DNA of 64,000 nucleotides from Singulisphaera sp. GP187 (lineage in GTDB: Bacteria; Planctomycetota; Phycisphaerae; Phycisphaerales; SM1A02), in contig CAMBOV010000005.1 in assembly GCA_945869475.1 (NCBI GenBank), positions 1-64,000 of the forward strand, given 5' to 3'. How positions within the stretch are numbered: the stretch's first letter is position 1; every line of letters starts with the position of its first letter. A program made the position numbers and the translations under genes. The notes under the pieces were generated by a model. That model did no database searches and had not been told where the DNA came from. It saw only the letters and a list, made by a program, of their open reading frames with translations. Shown one piece after another: positions 25,464 to 35,574 of this stretch.

Positions 25464-26179
25464 CAGTTCGAATCTTTCGGCGAAGTGTCGCCCACAGACG
25501 CGTCACTCGCAGCGACAACCTCTTCCGGAGGCTTCACTCTCGTGGCATCGAGATTCCACATGTCGGGGGTGAAGCGATTCGCGATCCGACCAATAATGAG
25601 ATGGGCGTCTTGCAAGTGGTAGTCGTCGATTTTCACGCGCTCGCCGTTCGTGCCGTGCACCGTGGCGATCGACTTGCTCATCCAGCGCGACATGTCGATC
25701 GACTGAATCTGCTCGCCCGTCAACGACAGTCCGTTGAACGTGAGCGTGCCATCATTGTCGAGTTCGAGCCGCTGCTTACGCAGCCTGACGATTTCGAACA
25801 CCAACCATGGAACTCCCAGCACACCGCATCCAATGATGTAGACCCACAGTTGAAGTGGACGGTCGTACGCGGGAACTGGTTCTGGCGTCGAGTCTTTAAA
25901 ACTCGAAAGGACTTCTTTCGCCTCTGAGTACGAGCGGATCTCACCTTCGGTCAACGCGGTCGTTGCAGCCTTCGCTTCAAGTTGATCGAATACTTCTTTG
26001 TTGCTCGCAAAGAGCGCGAAATCGCGTTCATGGTCGGGGATACGAACCCAATAGTCATACGCCCCCCAGACTGCGAGCACGAGTGAGAGAATCCCATATG
26101 CGCCCAGCCAGAGAACCCGTTTCTTTTTCGCTGTTGCAACGAGTGCCATCCCACCAATCCTAGCGAGTTCTTGCTGCAT
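25463..26179 (-). CDS. Uncharacterised membrane protein with two transmembrane helices
   Basis: The 238-residue protein has a first transmembrane helix at about residues 22-42 (VLWLGAYGILSLVLAVWGAY), a charged loop rich in Glu/Lys/Ala, a second helix at about 110-130 (LWVYIIGCGVLGVPWLVFEI), and a soluble C-terminal part of ~100 residues with a PH-like feel (LELDNDGTLTFNGLSLTG then QIQSIDMSRWMSKSIATVHG). I do not recognise a named family. The stop codon overlaps the start of the B12-binding/GTPase gene (ATGA), so the two are translationally coupled. Confidence 0.75.
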   Translation of the reverse strand: MQQELARIGGMALVATAKKKRVLWLGAYGILSLVLAVWGAYDYWVRIPDHERDFALFASNKEVFDQLEAKAATTALTEGEIRSYSEAKEVLSSFKDSTPEPVPAYDRPLQLWVYIIGCGVLGVPWLVFEIVRLRKQRLELDNDGTLTFNGLSLTGEQIQSIDMSRWMSKSIATVHGTNGERVKIDDYHLQDAHLIIGRIANRFTPDMWNLDATRVKPPEEVVAASDASVGDTSPKDSN

Positions 26180-26292
26180 TGCTGACGGTCTTGACGATCA
26201 TCGAGCGATCTCGACTTAAAGACTCGCACGTGCGAAAGAGAAATCGAGAAAGATCAATTTGCGTCACGCTCGGTGCGGAGTACCTTGAGACG

Positions 26293-28461
26293 ATGCGATC
26301 AATCACTTTTGGATGGACCCTCATGGCTGCCGCCTCGTTTGCGACCGCCAGCGGGGCGCGCGGCGAGTGCATCGGCGATTTCAATGGTGATCTCATGGTC
26401 ACTGCCGAGGACCTCGGCATCCTGCTCGCGAATTGGGCGACTTCTGGTGATGGAGACGCCAATGGCGACGGATACGTCGATGGCGAAGATCTCACGCTTT
26501 TCTTCTCGAATTGGGCAGCCGTTTGTCCAGGATCGGCCACGGAGATTCGCCTCGCGTGTCAACCACTTGTCGCTGCACCGTATGCCTCATTCGTTCGCAC
26601 CTTTCTCGCAGGCGCGGCGGTGACCATCGCCGTCGACCCGACACTGACTGCGGTCACTGCTGGGCAAGTCGCCGATCTTTTCGTGGTCGATGCGCGAACA
26701 GCGGTCCAGTGGGAGAGCAACCCAGCGCTCGTCGATGTGCGCGGAGTCTCGCAGGCGATCACCTACGCAGCAGGAACAGTCGAGCAGAACCGATTCACGG
26801 TGGCGGATGGCTCAACGCTTTCTGCCAACGGTGGACTTGCCGTGGGTCGCGGCTACGACCTCGTGATCGATCAAGATCGCGATGGCACCTTGTCCGTCGG
26901 CGATCTTGTTGACGGCAGCGATGATCGCTGCGCACTGTGGATCACCCGCGATCCTGGAAGTGTGGGTTCCTACCCGGTGACAACTCTGAGCAGCTACACC
27001 GCAAGCGGTGCGACGACTGGATTCACTCTCGCGCGACTCTGGTACCCCACGGCGATTGCCACGCTCGGACAGCGGCCGCTCGTTGTGATCTCGCACGGCA
27101 ATGGGCACAACTACGCCTGGTATGACTACCTCGGCACACACTTGGCGAGTTGGGGGTACATCGTCATCAGCCATCAGAACAACACCGTGCCCGGAATCGA
27201 AACTTCCTCGACGACAACCTTGCAACACACCGCGGCGATCATCGCGCAGCAGGCGACTGTTGCAGGCGGCGCGATCAACGGAAAAATCGACACATCTCGC
27301 ATCGGATGGATCGGTCATAGCCGCGGCGGCGAGGGAATCGTGCGTGCGTACGACCGTATCTTCGATACGCCATCGACGGCCGTTGGGTACACGCTCAGCA
27401 GCATCCAGTTTCTCTGCGCGATCGCGCCCACGGACTTCTTGGGAGTCGGCAGCGCGAATCCACACGCCGCAAATTTCATGCTGCTCTGGGGTGCAGCGGA
27501 TGGCGATGTGAGCGGTATCCCAACAAACTCGGTTGCCTGGTCGTTCGATCTCGCAGAGCGCAGCACGGGTGTGCGCAACACGATGATCGTGCACGGCGCC
27601 GATCACAACGACTTCAATTCGGGCACACTCAACGATTTTGTCGGTCCCGCGGGTACTGAGATCGGTGCGATTGAGGCGAAGGACGTCGCCAAACCTTTCA
27701 TCCTCGCGGGGCTGAAGTATCACCTCGAGAGTGAACTCGGTCTGGGTGAATTTTTCTGGCGACCGAGCGCGAGCCTTCGTCCAGCAGACATCGCGCCGAC
27801 GACAATTCTCGTGAAAGAGTTTGTCGTGCCTGCGACGTCGAACCCCATCGTCATCGACAATTTTCAAACGCAGTCCTCGACAACACTCTCGAGTTCTGGT
27901 GGCGCCGTCAGCGCAACGGTCGCGAACATTTCTGAGGCGCTCGCTCGCGACACAGATGGAACTTTCACGTGGAGCACGGGCAATCCTCACAATGGATCGG
28001 TGCGTGACACTGCAAGCGATACGCAGCGGATGATTGCGTGGGATTGGACCTCACCCCAGTCGATGGAGTGGGCCGTCCTGCCAACGCTCTCAGATGTGAG
28101 CGAGCACGCCTACATCGAGGTGCGCGTCGGGCAGGGCAGTCGCCATCCCAATTCAGTCACCCTCAATGGTGGCGCAACGTTTTCGGTCGTGTTGCGTGAT
28201 GGCGCTGGAATCGAAGCGCGCGTCTCGTCGAACGGTTCGGGCGAGGCGGTCAATCGTCCCTATCAACGAACCGGCAGCGGCACGGGTGCAGGATGGCAAA
28301 CCGAACTTCGCACGATTCGCTTGCGATTGCGGGATTTTCAGGCGCTTGGAAGTGGATTGAATCTGCAAACGATCGCCGCTGTGCGACTCGAAGTTGGCGG
28401 CACCTCTGGATCCTCGATCGGTCGATTTATCTTGGATGACTTGCAATTCACGAAAGAATGA
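26293..28461 (+). CDS. Secreted alpha/beta-hydrolase with an N-terminal dockerin-like EF-hand pair
   Basis: The 722-residue protein has a signal peptide (residues 1-24), a dockerin-like pair of calcium loops (GDFNGDLMVTAEDLGILLAN and DANGDGYVDGEDLTLFFSNW), and an alpha/beta-hydrolase domain of the chlorophyllase/PET-hydrolase group: oxyanion region PLVVISHGNGHNYAWYDYLG, nucleophile elbow GHSRGG (Ser343), a candidate acid in LLWGAADGD and the histidine in HGADHNDF. The C-terminal ~200 residues look like a beta-sandwich. Carrying the dockerin-like part at the N-terminus instead of the C-terminus is unusual. It probably hydrolyses an ester outside the cytoplasm; the substrate is unknown. The ATG at 26293 fits the signal peptide. 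Confidence 0.85.
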   Translation: MRSITFGWTLMAAASFATASGARGECIGDFNGDLMVTAEDLGILLANWATSGDGDANGDGYVDGEDLTLFFSNWAAVCPGSATEIRLACQPLVAAPYASFVRTFLAGAAVTIAVDPTLTAVTAGQVADLFVVDARTAVQWESNPALVDVRGVSQAITYAAGTVEQNRFTVADGSTLSANGGLAVGRGYDLVIDQDRDGTLSVGDLVDGSDDRCALWITRDPGSVGSYPVTTLSSYTASGATTGFTLARLWYPTAIATLGQRPLVVISHGNGHNYAWYDYLGTHLASWGYIVISHQNNTVPGIETSSTTTLQHTAAIIAQQATVAGGAINGKIDTSRIGWIGHSRGGEGIVRAYDRIFDTPSTAVGYTLSSIQFLCAIAPTDFLGVGSANPHAANFMLLWGAADGDVSGIPTNSVAWSFDLAERSTGVRNTMIVHGADHNDFNSGTLNDFVGPAGTEIGAIEAKDVAKPFILAGLKYHLESELGLGEFFWRPSASLRPADIAPTTILVKEFVVPATSNPIVIDNFQTQSSTTLSSSGGAVSATVANISEALARDTDGTFTWSTGNPHNGSVRDTASDTQRMIAWDWTSPQSMEWAVLPTLSDVSEHAYIEVRVGQGSRHPNSVTLNGGATFSVVLRDGAGIEARVSSNGSGEAVNRPYQRTGSGTGAGWQTELRTIRLRLRDFQALGSGLNLQTIAAVRLEVGGTSGSSIGRFILDDLQFTKE

Positions 28462-29183
28462 CGCGCATGAAACGACGCACAACCAGCCTCATTTTCACAA
28501 CTCGCATCGCGCTGTTCGCAAGCCTCACTCTAGCGATGCCCGCGGGAATGACGGCTGCGGCGCAGCAGGTTGCGATGCCGGTCATATCGGTTATGCCGGC
28601 GCTTCCGGTGACGCCTTCGACTGCGGCTGGCGTGAAAGTGATTTCGATGCAGGGGGTCGTGCTCGCTGAGTCGTATGCGACTGACTTTCGTAGCGAGCAT
28701 CCACAAGTCTCTGGTGGATGGATCATCGTCATCGAAGCTGACAAAGCAGTGCTTGCGCCGCGTGCACTCGCCGAGCCTCTCGTCCTTGCGAGTGGCGCAA
28801 AGTGGATCGAGTCGGTTGAGTGGTTCAATCATGGATTCGCTAGTGGTCACCGCGTGTGCTTTGTTCCATCGCCGGTGGGTGAGAAGGGCGCGCTCGCCCG
28901 TGACACAGAAGGAATGCGCATCTGGTTTGGAACGCCCAGACTGCCCGAGTCAGTTGACGCGGCGATGCTCGAGCAAGAGCGCGCTCTCGCAGATGCCGCG
29001 AAGATTCAACCCACGCCGCCTGTGACGACGGCCGCAACAGTGCAGCTCGCCAATCGTGATGCATTGATCGCTTCGGCGCGCGAGTTGATTGCGCAGTACG
29101 CACCCGATGAAGTTCAATCGGAGAGCGCCACGCCTGCTGCGCCAGTGGCGCCAGTCGCCCCAGTCGCCCCAGTCGCCAAGTAA
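28458..29183 (+). CDS. Uncharacterised secreted protein with an Ala-Pro-Val tail
   Basis: The 241-residue protein has a signal peptide (residues ~12-36, TTRIALFASLTLAMPAGMTA) and a central domain of mixed strands (KVISMQGVVLAESYATDFRS, SGGWIIVIEADKAVLAPRAL). Its tail is four APV repeats encoded by a 9-bp tandem repeat. I do not recognise the family. The start overlaps the stop of the hydrolase gene (ATGA), so the two are coupled; a second in-frame ATG at 28467 is an alternative start. The last 70 bp overlap the convergent membrane protein gene, and the shared segment is the repeat itself. Confidence 0.75.
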   Translation: MTRMKRRTTSLIFTTRIALFASLTLAMPAGMTAAAQQVAMPVISVMPALPVTPSTAAGVKVISMQGVVLAESYATDFRSEHPQVSGGWIIVIEADKAVLAPRALAEPLVLASGAKWIESVEWFNHGFASGHRVCFVPSPVGEKGALARDTEGMRIWFGTPRLPESVDAAMLEQERALADAAKIQPTPPVTTAATVQLANRDALIASARELIAQYAPDEVQSESATPAAPVAPVAPVAPVAK

Positions 29184-30367
29184 CTCTCGCACGACCGTTC
29201 GACATCAAGTCCGCACTCGGGGCAGGGGTGTCCCATTTCGAGTGTGCGCACATCGTGTTGGCACCGAGCGCAGTTGGCATCGCGGAAGGCGATGAGCACG
29301 CGAAAACCACATGTTTTACAGGGTGATTCACCTGTTTCGAACGTCGAACGTTTTCCACAGCGCGGACAGGTGATCTCAGCGCCGGTAATCACCCACGGTC
29401 GCGAGGCGCGCCTGCCGAGTTGCCAGAGCACGACGACCGCGAGCGCAAGGCACCCTTCGACAATCGACACAGCGGCGAGCATCCGTCCGAGCTGATCGAT
29501 CGAAAGCCATTGCGTAGTTTTCGGGGCGGTTGTCATTGCAGAGGCGATGCCACCCATGACCATCGCGAGAAGCGCGATCACCGGCAGCAGCCGTCGTTCG
29601 ATGCGGCCGAGTGCAAGAGCCGTGCCGAGTGAGTAGAGCGCGAGTCCAACCGAAATTCCCGTCAACAGAAGGGGGTAGGAAAATGTCGCGGGCACCGCCT
29701 GATTGATCGTTGCTTCAAGAACGATCGGTTGCCAGAGTGCCGCGCAGATCACGGTCGCAACGATCCCGGCAAGTGACAGGATGCTGCGCAGACCTCGTGT
29801 CCCCGCGACCCATCCAGCGAAGCAGGCTGCTGCGGCGATTCCACCGAGCACGAGCACCGCCCATTCGCCAAAGAGATTGCCACGAAAGTTGCTCGAGATT
29901 CCACCCGAGAGGTTCGACGAGAAAAGTGCGCCGATGATCACGAGGGTCGATCCACCTGTGAAGAGCACCGAGCCCAGTGCAACCGATCGAAATCTCACCA
30001 CCGAGTGGTCGAGCAGTTTCAGCGGGATGACTGCCGCGAACATGCCCAGAAAAAGGAGCGTCTGCGAGATGAGGATGACTTCTTCATCGAAGGGGCGTCC
30101 GATGAGGTCATTCCACGCAAGAGCGATCCCGCCGAGTGCGCTGAGCGTGACGATGGTCATCCAGACTCGGCCACTGAGAAGCACTGCATACCCCTCACGC
30201 TTGGGAAGCACAGGAATGAAAAGCGCGCTTGCCACGGCGATGATCGCGCTGGTGAAGACCATCCGCACGCCGAAACTTGTTGGGATGAAGACTGATCCGG
30301 CCCCGCCGACGGCCGCGAGAATGAGGAAGCAGAGCATCGACCGCAGGACCGTGGTTCGCAGTGCCAT
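29114..30367 (-). CDS. Polytopic membrane protein with C-terminal zinc ribbons
   Basis: From the ATG at 30367 the protein has 417 residues, with about ten hydrophobic helices (for example VVLRSMLCFLILAAVGGAGS is preceded by a short N-terminus; later VFTSAIIAVASALFIPV and LFLGMFAAVIPLKLL). After the last helix come three to four CxxC pairs, CPRCGKRS, CKTCGFRV, CARCQHDV and CPECGLDV, which should form two zinc ribbons, then an ATG-repeat tail. The family is not recognised; membrane proteins with terminal zinc ribbons are common in planctomycetes. The frame is open to 30466, but the upstream part covers the clpC terminator, so the shorter start is preferred. Confidence 0.75.
   Translation of the reverse strand: MALRTTVLRSMLCFLILAAVGGAGSVFIPTSFGVRMVFTSAIIAVASALFIPVLPKREGYAVLLSGRVWMTIVTLSALGGIALAWNDLIGRPFDEEVILISQTLLFLGMFAAVIPLKLLDHSVVRFRSVALGSVLFTGGSTLVIIGALFSSNLSGGISSNFRGNLFGEWAVLVLGGIAAAACFAGWVAGTRGLRSILSLAGIVATVICAALWQPIVLEATINQAVPATFSYPLLLTGISVGLALYSLGTALALGRIERRLLPVIALLAMVMGGIASAMTTAPKTTQWLSIDQLGRMLAAVSIVEGCLALAVVVLWQLGRRASRPWVITGAEITCPRCGKRSTFETGESPCKTCGFRVLIAFRDANCARCQHDVRTLEMGHPCPECGLDVERSCESYLATGATGATGATGAAGVALSD
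29139..29177. repeat. 9-bp tandem repeat shared by two convergent gene ends
   Basis: Four copies of GCCCCAGTC (or GCGCCAGTG) plus a partial one lie in a row. On the plus strand they encode Ala-Pro-Val repeats, on the minus strand Ala-Thr-Gly repeats, so one slippage event changes both protein tails in frame. Confidence 0.88.
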
Positions 30368-30390
30368 CCAAAGAGCGTAGCAGTCGGTGC

Positions 30391-30423
30391 ACAAAGAAAA
30401 CTCTCGGCGCGAGGCCGAGAGTT
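30391..30423 (-). terminator. Rho-independent terminator after clpC
   Basis: A perfect 10-bp stem AACTCTCGGC / GCCGAGAGTT with loop GCGAG lies at 30399-30423; read on the minus strand it is followed by TTTTCTTTGT. It lies about 60 bp after the clpC stop. Confidence 0.9.
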
Positions 30424-30480
30424 GGGGGTGCATTGCGGGTTGAAGCGACCGAGTCGCGTCGAACAAGTGCGTCGCGCGAC

Positions 30481-33033
30481 TTACGCCTTCGCAGGAGGTG
30501 TTTCAGGCTGCGGCGCTGGCTCGACCAACGATGGTGCCGAAGAGTCGACGACGAAGGCGAGGTAATCCTTGCCTTCAGGTCGTGTGCCCCTGATCGTGTC
30601 GCCAGCCTTGAATTCGCCAGTGAGCAAGTATTCGGCGAGCGGATCTTCGATGTACGAACCGATCGCACGGCGGAGGGGACGCGCACCGAAGTCTGGGTTG
30701 TAACCCTTGTCGATGAGGAAGTCCTTCGCAGCTTGATCGAGCAGCAGAGCCATCTGTCGTTCGGCGAGTCGTTCGCGCACCTTGGCGAGTTCGATATCGA
30801 TGATCAGCACGAGGTCGTCTTTGACGAGCGGACGGAAGACGATCGTCTCATCAAGGCGATTGATGAACTCTGGACGGAAGAACTTCTCAGACTCCGCCAA
30901 GAGTGCCTTCTTGATGCGTTCGTAGTCTTGCACTTCGGCGCGCTTGGTGAATCCAAAGGTTGATCCACCCTTGATGATGTCTGCGCCGATGTTGCTCGTC
31001 ATGATGACGATGGTGTTCTTGAAGTCGACTTGCCGTCCAAAGGAATCGGTGAGTCTGCCTTCTTCCATCACTTGCAGCAACATATTGAAGACATCGGGAT
31101 GGGCCTTCTCGACTTCGTCCAAGAGAACGACTGAGTAGGGGCGTCGTCGAATCTTCTCGGTGAGCTGTCCACCCTCTTCATAACCGACGTATCCAGGAGG
31201 GGCGCCGACGAGTCGCGAGACTGCGTGCTTCTCCATGTATTCGCTCATGTCGAGATAGATCATCGCATCGGGATCGCCGAACATGAACTCAGCGATGGTC
31301 TTGGCGAGCAGTGTTTTTCCCACGCCTGATGGACCAACGAAGAGGAACGAACCCATCGGACGCTTTGGATCTTTAAGTCCAGCGCGTGCCTTGCGGATCG
31401 CACGTGAGACGGCCTTGACCGCTTCATCTTGGCTGACAACTTTTCGGTGCAACTCAACTTCGAGTTGCATGAGTCGTTCTGATTCGCCCTTGGCCAACCG
31501 AGTCAATGGAACGCCCGTCATCTTTGCAACGACTTCGCGGATGACCTCTTCGTCGACGATCGCTTCGGTTTCGTTGATCCGGTCGCGCCACGACTGCTGG
31601 AGTTTCTCTTTCTCCTTGCGCAACTTCTCAGCTTGGTCGCGCAACTCTGCGGCGCGTTCATAGTCGGCACCCTTGACGGCTTCATCCTTGTCGATGGCGA
31701 GTCTCTCAACGCGCTCCTCGAGTTCGGTGAGGTCCGGCGGCTTGGTCATGCTCTTGAGGCGAAGACGCGCACCCGCTTCGTCGAGTACGTCGATCGACTT
31801 GTCGGGCTGCACGCGTCCGGTGATGTACCGCCCCGACAACTCAACGGCGCTGCGCAGTGCGTCGTCGGTGTACTTCACACGGTGATGCGCGGCGTATTTG
31901 TCGCGCAATCCCCTGAGAATCTCAATGGTTTGAGCAGCCGTTGGCGGCTCGACGGTGATCGACTGAAAGCGTCGCTCGAGCGCCGCGTCCTTCTCGATGT
32001 ACTTGCGGTACTCGTCGAAGGTCGTCGCACCGATGCATTGAATCTCGCCTCGTGAGAGTGCAGGCTTGAGCACGTTGGATGCATCGATCGCGCCTTCAGC
32101 ACCACCAGCGCCAACGAGTGTGTGCAACTCATCGATGAAGAGGATGATGTTCTTGGCTCGACGCACTTCGTTCATGACAGCCTTGATGCGCTCTTCGAAT
32201 TGACCGCGGTATTTCGTTCCTGCAACCATCGCGGCAAGATCAAGCACAACGAGTCGCTTGTCGTACAAAATGTCTGGGACGCTCTGATTGACGATCGCTT
32301 GCGCGAGTCCCTCAGCGATCGCAGTCTTTCCGACGCCTGCTTCACCGAGCAGCACTGGATTGTTCTTCGTGCGGCGGCAGAGCACCTGGATGAGTCGTTC
32401 GATTTCGTTGTGCCGTCCAATGACTGGATCGAGTTCGTTGGCGCGCGCGAGTTCGGTGAGGTCGCGACCGAATGAATCGAGAGCAGGGGTCTTGCTCTTT
32501 GTCGCCCGCCTTGTCGAACCCTCGCCGCGGTCGCCAGGACCTGGTTCCCCCGCGTTTTCTGGTGGAGTCTGCGGTTGCGCTTCTTCTTGGTCGACGCCAG
32601 CGCCCAAGAGGTTGAGCACTTCTTCACGAACCTCTTCGAGCTTCAGTCCAAGGTTGACGAGCACCTGCGCTGCGACGCCATCTTGCTCGCGCAAGAGTCC
32701 GAGCAGCAAATGTTCGGTGCCGACATAGTTGTGGTTGAGGTTGCGCGCTTCTTCGATTGCATACTCGAGCACCTTCTTCGAGCGGGGAGTTTGTGGCAGC
32801 TTGCCCATCGTCACCATCTCAGGTCCGCTCTTGACGAGCTTCTCGACTTCGAGGCGCACTTTGCGCAGGTCGATGCCGAGGTTCTTGAGAACATTGGCTC
32901 CAACGCCAGATGCTTCTTTGACGAGACCGAGCAGGATGTGTTCGGTTCCGATGTATTCGTGGTTGAAGCGCTGCGCTTCTTGGTTAGCGAGCGCCATCAC
33001 TTTTCGGGCACGGTCGGTCAAACGTTCAAACAT
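30481..33033 (-). CDS. clpC: ATP-dependent Clp protease ATP-binding subunit ClpC
   Basis: The 850-residue AAA+ protein has the double Clp N-domain ([20 protein letters not shown] and [20 protein letters not shown]), a first ATPase module with Walker [10 protein letters not shown] and [20 protein letters not shown], the UvrB/C-like middle segment typical of ClpC ([20 protein letters not shown]), and a second module with [13 protein letters not shown] and [17 protein letters not shown]-like residues ([18 protein letters not shown]). ClpC unfolds proteins for ClpP and, in other bacteria, works with the McsAB system. It has one of the few perfect Shine-Dalgarno sites here, AGGAGG, a few bases before the ATG. 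It is followed by a strong terminator, so it is probably monocistronic. Confidence 0.95.
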   Translation of the reverse strand: MFERLTDRARKVMALANQEAQRFNHEYIGTEHILLGLVKEASGVGANVLKNLGIDLRKVRLEVEKLVKSGPEMVTMGKLPQTPRSKKVLEYAIEEARNLNHNYVGTEHLLLGLLREQDGVAAQVLVNLGLKLEEVREEVLNLLGAGVDQEEAQPQTPPENAGEPGPGDRGEGSTRRATKSKTPALDSFGRDLTELARANELDPVIGRHNEIERLIQVLCRRTKNNPVLLGEAGVGKTAIAEGLAQAIVNQSVPDILYDKRLVVLDLAAMVAGTKYRGQFEERIKAVMNEVRRAKNIILFIDELHTLVGAGGAEGAIDASNVLKPALSRGEIQCIGATTFDEYRKYIEKDAALERRFQSITVEPPTAAQTIEILRGLRDKYAAHHRVKYTDDALRSAVELSGRYITGRVQPDKSIDVLDEAGARLRLKSMTKPPDLTELEERVERLAIDKDEAVKGADYERAAELRDQAEKLRKEKEKLQQSWRDRINETEAIVDEEVIREVVAKMTGVPLTRLAKGESERLMQLEVELHRKVVSQDEAVKAVSRAIRKARAGLKDPKRPMGSFLFVGPSGVGKTLLAKTIAEFMFGDPDAMIYLDMSEYMEKHAVSRLVGAPPGYVGYEEGGQLTEKIRRRPYSVVLLDEVEKAHPDVFNMLLQVMEEGRLTDSFGRQVDFKNTIVIMTSNIGADIIKGGSTFGFTKRAEVQDYERIKKALLAESEKFFRPEFINRLDETIVFRPLVKDDLVLIIDIELAKVRERLAERQMALLLDQAAKDFLIDKGYNPDFGARPLRRAIGSYIEDPLAEYLLTGEFKAGDTIRGTRPEGKDYLAFVVDSSAPSLVEPAPQPETPPAKA

Positions 33034-33194
33034 GCAAACCTCCTAGATATGGGCGAATGCCGAATCCTACGAACGACGGGGAGAAACCGCCATCACCCTG
33101 AGCATTCGGCATGCCATCGAGCAGACAATCGGTTTCATTTGGGCGGGACTCCAACAAAGTGGTCGATATTGTTGCGATTCTCTTGTGCAATCGC

Positions 33195-33932
33195 TTAGCG
33201 CTCGATTTCGAAGGCAACTTCCACCCGGCCATCGGTGAGTTTTACGACCCGATCCGCGCGCGCGGCGACGGCAGGATCATGAGTCACCATCACCACGGTG
33301 AGTCCCCGTGCATGCCGTTCTGACAGTAGGTCGAGAATGCCCTCGCCGGTCTTCACGTCAAGGTTTCCAGTGGGTTCGTCTGCGAGTAGCACCTTGGGAG
33401 TGTTGGCGAGCGCTCGTGCGATCGCAACGCGTTGGCGCTCACCACCTGAGAGTTGTGCAGGACGGTGGGTTAGTCGGTGTCCGAGTCCAAACGACTCAAG
33501 CAGCGCGCGCGCCGAGTCGCGCGCCTCGTCAGCGCGAGTGCCCAGCCACGGAAACCAATTGCCAACCATCGCAGGCAACATCGCATTTTCGAGCACATCG
33601 AGTTCAGGGAGCAAGTGATAGAACTGAAAGACGAATCCGATATCGCGATTTCGATACGCATCGAGTCGTGCGCCGTGAGTCGTCGCGATGGGTGCTCCCT
33701 GAAAGCAAATCTCGCCACGTCCGCGATCGGGTTTGTCGAGTCCACCCATCACATGCAAGAGCGTGCTCTTGCCAGAACCTGATGATCCGAGCACCGCGAC
33801 CCACTCGCCTTGCACGACTTCGAGGTCGGCTCCGCGCAGCACTTCGACTGGAATCGCGCCGAACGAATAGGTCTTGTGAACTCCTCGCGCACTCAAGAGG
33901 GCGGGGGCCTGGGCGGCGGCGGCGTCACCCAT
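33195..33932 (-). CDS. lolD: ABC transporter ATP-binding protein, LolD/MacB type
   Basis: The 245-residue protein has Walker [11 protein letters not shown]-loop [20 protein letters not shown], signature [15 protein letters not shown], Walker [13 protein letters not shown] and the H-loop THDP. The DEPTGNLD stretch and overall length place it in the LolD/MacB/FtsE group. With the LolC/E-type permease it would extract lipoproteins from the inner membrane toward the outer membrane, or export another hydrophobic substrate. The ATG at 33932 overlaps the permease stop by 8 bp, so the pair is coupled; the permease gene comes first. The frame extends to 33992, but the shorter form fits the family. The lolD symbol is a family-level assignment. 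Confidence 0.88.
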   Translation of the reverse strand: MGDAAAAQAPALLSARGVHKTYSFGAIPVEVLRGADLEVVQGEWVAVLGSSGSGKSTLLHVMGGLDKPDRGRGEICFQGAPIATTHGARLDAYRNRDIGFVFQFYHLLPELDVLENAMLPAMVGNWFPWLGTRADEARDSARALLESFGLGHRLTHRPAQLSGGERQRVAIARALANTPKVLLADEPTGNLDVKTGEGILDLLSERHARGLTVVMVTHDPAVAARADRVVKLTDGRVEVAFEIER

Positions 33933-35565
33933 AGCGCAGCGCCTCCACCGGATCGATATCTGCAGCTTTCGCCGCTGGGATGGCCGCACCAATCACGCTG
34001 AAGAGAACTCCGCCAAGCGCCGTGCTCCACGCCGTCGTCCAATCGACTTGATCTGGAACGATCGTGAAGTAGTAGACGCTTGGATCCCAAATCAAAGTGC
34101 CGTGATGCAGCGCGAGTGCGGTCGCGATGAGTGCAAGCACGCTCGTTCCCAGCAGCCAGAGCAGGATCGCAAGCAGTTTGCCGCGCCAGATTGCGCGGAT
34201 GAGTGCAAGCGCGCAGAGACCCGAGAGCACGTAGGTGCCGATCCAAATTGCTTGCGGAGCATCGCTGCCAATCGCTTCGTGGATCGCATTGATGTTGCGA
34301 ATGACGCCCCACGCCATGAGCACACCAAGCGCGCTGCCAACAACGCCGATGATGAATCCATAGCGCAGAAAAATCCAGAGCACGCCAGCGCGCGAGGCGC
34401 CGACGCTGCGCAGAATGCCGATATCGCGCGTCTTTTCGATGACGATTGCCCAGAAAATCGAAAGGATGAGTCCTGCGCAGACGAGGTAGATCAATGAGAA
34501 AAGCACGCGCATCATCTCGCGCTCTTTTTCAACTGGCGTGATGAGATCGCGCAACTGTTGCTCCCAGGTGAGCACGTTGATGAACTCGGGCATCGTGGCG
34601 GTGCGCAGTGGATCTGCTGCGATACGCGCGGCGAATGCCTGATAGGCAACCTCGACTTGATCGCGCAAGGCGTTCGCCGTCGTGCCGCTCTTGGCTCGCA
34701 CCAGCAACTTGGTGACACGCGCTGGGGTCATGCCGATCAGTGGATAGCGGCCTTGCGCATCAGGTTCAGCGTCGAGATCGAAGAGCGGAGCCTCATCGAG
34801 CCGCAAGAGCCGCTGTCCTTCTTTCAGTGGGATGTAGACGCGATTCTTGTCGACTTCATACACGCCCGTCTGCACTTCGTTGACGACCGGAAAAATCTGC
34901 TCACGCGGTTCGGCAATCTTGCCCTGCGACGAGACCGGAACAACCGTGAGCGTCACATCGAAGTCAGGCATGAACCATCCGTAGCGGGGCAGATACGAGC
35001 CGTCGCGTTGGCGGGCATTTCCCACAGAAACATGCATTCCAAGGGCGATTCCAGGTGTGCCCGTGCGCGACTCGGTGAGGGTCTTGCCATCGTGAAGAAT
35101 GCTCGCGTCAAGACGGCGGCGTGGATCATCAGCAGCCATCGCTTGCGCCGCGTCACTGTCGACTGGGGGTTTCCAGTAGAGGTCGTTGGCGTACTCGGTC
35201 ACAGTTGCGAGGCTCGCAGGATCGACCGCCCAGACTTGCACGTGGGTGATCTCTTTCTGATCTCCGCGGGGATAGGGCATGCGCAAGAGTCCAATGGTGT
35301 CGATGAGCGCCGAGGCACCTTGCACGGATGGAAGTCCTTGAAGATCAGCGACGAATTCGTCGCCGTAGGGCATGCCGCCGATTCCAGTCGAGACGATGAC
35401 GTCTCCGACGATTTGCCGTCCAGAATCTTTGAGCATGTTGAGAAAGCCAGTCATCACGGAGACAACTGTGACCACGAGTGCGACGCAGAGCGCGACTGCA
35501 GCGATCGCGATGAACGGGATCAGTCGAGAAGTGAGATAGCGATTTGAAAGCAGCGCGGCGTACAC
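33925..35565 (-). CDS. lolC: LolC/LolE-type ABC transporter permease
   Basis: The 546-residue membrane protein has an N-terminal helix (TSRLIPFIAIAAVALCVALV), a large periplasmic domain of ~300 residues, then three C-terminal helices of the FtsX domain (LIYLVCAGLILSIFWAIVIE with KTRDIGILRSVGASRAGVLW, and FSVIGAAIPAAKAADIDPVE). The order and the ExKTRDIGILR(S)xGAS motif are those of LolC, LolE and MacB permeases. The last loop helix seems to be interrupted by an extra pair of hydrophobic segments (ALCALALIRAIW and LLAILLWLLGTSVLALIATA), making it longer than E. coli LolC. It precedes and overlaps the ATP-binding gene. nnrE lies 9 bp upstream on the same strand. Confidence 0.88.
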   Translation of the reverse strand: MYAALLSNRYLTSRLIPFIAIAAVALCVALVVTVVSVMTGFLNMLKDSGRQIVGDVIVSTGIGGMPYGDEFVADLQGLPSVQGASALIDTIGLLRMPYPRGDQKEITHVQVWAVDPASLATVTEYANDLYWKPPVDSDAAQAMAADDPRRRLDASILHDGKTLTESRTGTPGIALGMHVSVGNARQRDGSYLPRYGWFMPDFDVTLTVVPVSSQGKIAEPREQIFPVVNEVQTGVYEVDKNRVYIPLKEGQRLLRLDEAPLFDLDAEPDAQGRYPLIGMTPARVTKLLVRAKSGTTANALRDQVEVAYQAFAARIAADPLRTATMPEFINVLTWEQQLRDLITPVEKEREMMRVLFSLIYLVCAGLILSIFWAIVIEKTRDIGILRSVGASRAGVLWIFLRYGFIIGVVGSALGVLMAWGVIRNINAIHEAIGSDAPQAIWIGTYVLSGLCALALIRAIWRGKLLAILLWLLGTSVLALIATALALHHGTLIWDPSVYYFTIVPDQVDWTTAWSTALGGVLFSVIGAAIPAAKAADIDPVEALRYG

Positions 35566-35574
35566 AGTCCCTCA

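Noticed and set aside
26179-26292. Earlier start for the dockerin-hydrolase gene
   Set aside because: The signal peptide begins at 26293; the upstream codons are charged and would bury it.
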